Positions 6,827-7,338 of a stretch of DNA of 7,338 nucleotides are shown piece by piece. The DNA is from Candidatus Cloacimonadota bacterium (GTDB lineage: Bacteria > Cloacimonadota > Cloacimonadia > Cloacimonadales > WRIO01), in contig WRIO01000050.1 of assembly GCA_009782695.1 (NCBI GenBank), forward strand, positions 1 to 7,338, given 5' to 3'. Below the pieces are notes generated by a model, which searched no databases, had not been told where the DNA came from, and saw only the letters and a program-made list of their open reading frames with translations. Positions within the stretch are counted from its first letter, which is position 1. Each line of letters starts with the position of its first letter. Position numbers and translations under genes: made by a program.

Positions 6827-7311
6827 TTGTTTTCTCCTTTGATATTGAACATAATCGGGGATATGATATCCATCATTTTATACCCCTCTCTGAGAGCTAT
6901 TATTTTAACTTCTCTAATTGTAGAGATGTTAACAACATGTTTAAAATTGAAGGAAATTAAAACATCAGCACCTGTAAACAATGCACATCCAATATGAAGT
7001 CTGTCATTTGTTTCATTATTTGAGATAAGAATACCAGCTGATTTTATTAGCTCAGAAATCCTTTTTATTTCATCATTCACAGCTACTTCTGAGTAGTGAA
7101 TTTCACCAATAAATGCTGATAGTATTCCTCTTTTTTCTAAATTTGTTGTAGCATAAATCTCACCAAGAGTGACACTCGAAAGAACAATCTCAAATTCTTC
7201 ATTTTTTATTCTATCCCACAAATCATGAGTTTCTGCCATCTCTTTTGGTGATGCCGGTTCATCAAGATAACCTATCACATTTGTGTCTAAATATAATTTT
7301 AATTTTTTCAT
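6823..7311 (-). CDS. PIN-domain (VapC-like) ribonuclease toxin
   Basis: 162 residues that fit one PIN domain. It opens with the typical strand LYLDTNVIGYLDEP (catalytic D9, N11). The other expected acidic residues are E51 (SSVTLGEIYAT), D103 (NETNDRLHIGCAL) and D116 (GADVLISFNFKHVVN); together these would bind Mg2+/Mn2+ for RNA cleavage. The 'LISFNFKHVVN' ending is characteristic of VapC-like PIN proteins. Known relatives cut tRNA, rRNA or mRNA; the target here is unknown. All four acidic positions are kept, so the enzyme is probably active. The partner gene follows with a 4-nt ATGA overlap, giving a toxin-first order, the reverse of classical vapBC. The start at 7311 is the only sensible one for the first strand, with just a weak AGGT eight bases upstream. 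The gene is AT-rich compared with leuS, consistent with transfer. Confidence 0.9.
   Translation of the reverse strand: MKKLKLYLDTNVIGYLDEPASPKEMAETHDLWDRIKNEEFEIVLSSVTLGEIYATTNLEKRGILSAFIGEIHYSEVAVNDEIKRISELIKSAGILISNNETNDRLHIGCALFTGADVLISFNFKHVVNISTIREVKIIALREGYKMMDIISPIMFNIKGENK
6834..6840 (-). promoter_or_regulatory. Ribosome binding site of the small gene, inside the PIN gene
   Basis: AAAGGAG on the minus strand is seven bases before the ATG at 6826 and is embedded in codons of the PIN C-terminus (KGENK). It is stronger than anything visible before the PIN start, which could favour production of the small protein over the nuclease. Confidence 0.8.
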
Positions 7312-7338
7312 TACAAATACCTAATCAAGACAATAAAT

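Noticed and set aside
6564..6842. A 92-codon plus-strand ORF
   Set aside because: It lies antisense over the small antitoxin-like gene and the intergenic hairpin, its protein is a low-information cysteine/serine/leucine-rich string, and it has no ribosome site. The minus-strand pair explains the region better.

Overview
The window holds one large partial gene on the plus strand that converges on a block of four minus-strand genes. The plus-strand gene encodes a secreted multidomain surface protein. It has choice-of-anchor J (cleaved-adhesin) domains, fibronectin type III-like domains and a C-terminal YPNPFNPETTI-type sorting / FlgD Ig-like domain. This architecture is common in the FCB group and related phyla with type IX secretion-like export (Cloacimonadota, Marinimicrobia, Bacteroidota relatives). 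Cloacimonadota is my best guess, from the style of the surface protein and the hairpin-rich intergenic repeats, but nothing here fixes the phylum.

Layout. Positions 1-3170 are the C-terminal ~1055 residues of the surface protein, whose start lies off the left edge. Positions 3171-3424 are a non-coding convergent junction. It holds a strong, probably bidirectional, terminator, a 14-bp-arm inverted repeat, a run of small GAA/GTA-loop hairpins and a five-copy heptamer repeat that ends at the leuS stop codon. Positions 3425-5899 (minus) are a complete, apparently editing-competent leucyl-tRNA synthetase. Positions 5921-6535 (minus) are a small exported protein resembling the CsgG/LpoB-type fold, with two C-terminal membrane helices; it lies 21 nt upstream of leuS and is probably cotranscribed with it. 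Positions 6536-6664 are a leader/intergenic stretch with an imperfect hairpin and two TTGACA boxes. Positions 6665-7311 (minus) are a two-gene module: a PIN-domain VapC-like nuclease followed, with an ATGA overlap, by a 53-residue protein that is a good candidate cognate antitoxin and is easy to miss because of its size.

How the genes relate. leuS is housekeeping and the gene before it may be a cell-envelope protein; their close spacing suggests one transcript. The PIN pair is a separate, AT-rich cassette (about 31% G+C by hand count of 6841-7320, against about half in sampled leuS lines), consistent with an acquired toxin-antitoxin module. No CRISPR, tRNA, rRNA, transposase or riboswitch was recognised. 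The least explained parts are the repeat mosaic at 3239-3422, the CsgG-like gene with membrane helices in front of leuS, and the toxin-first gene order of the PIN pair.
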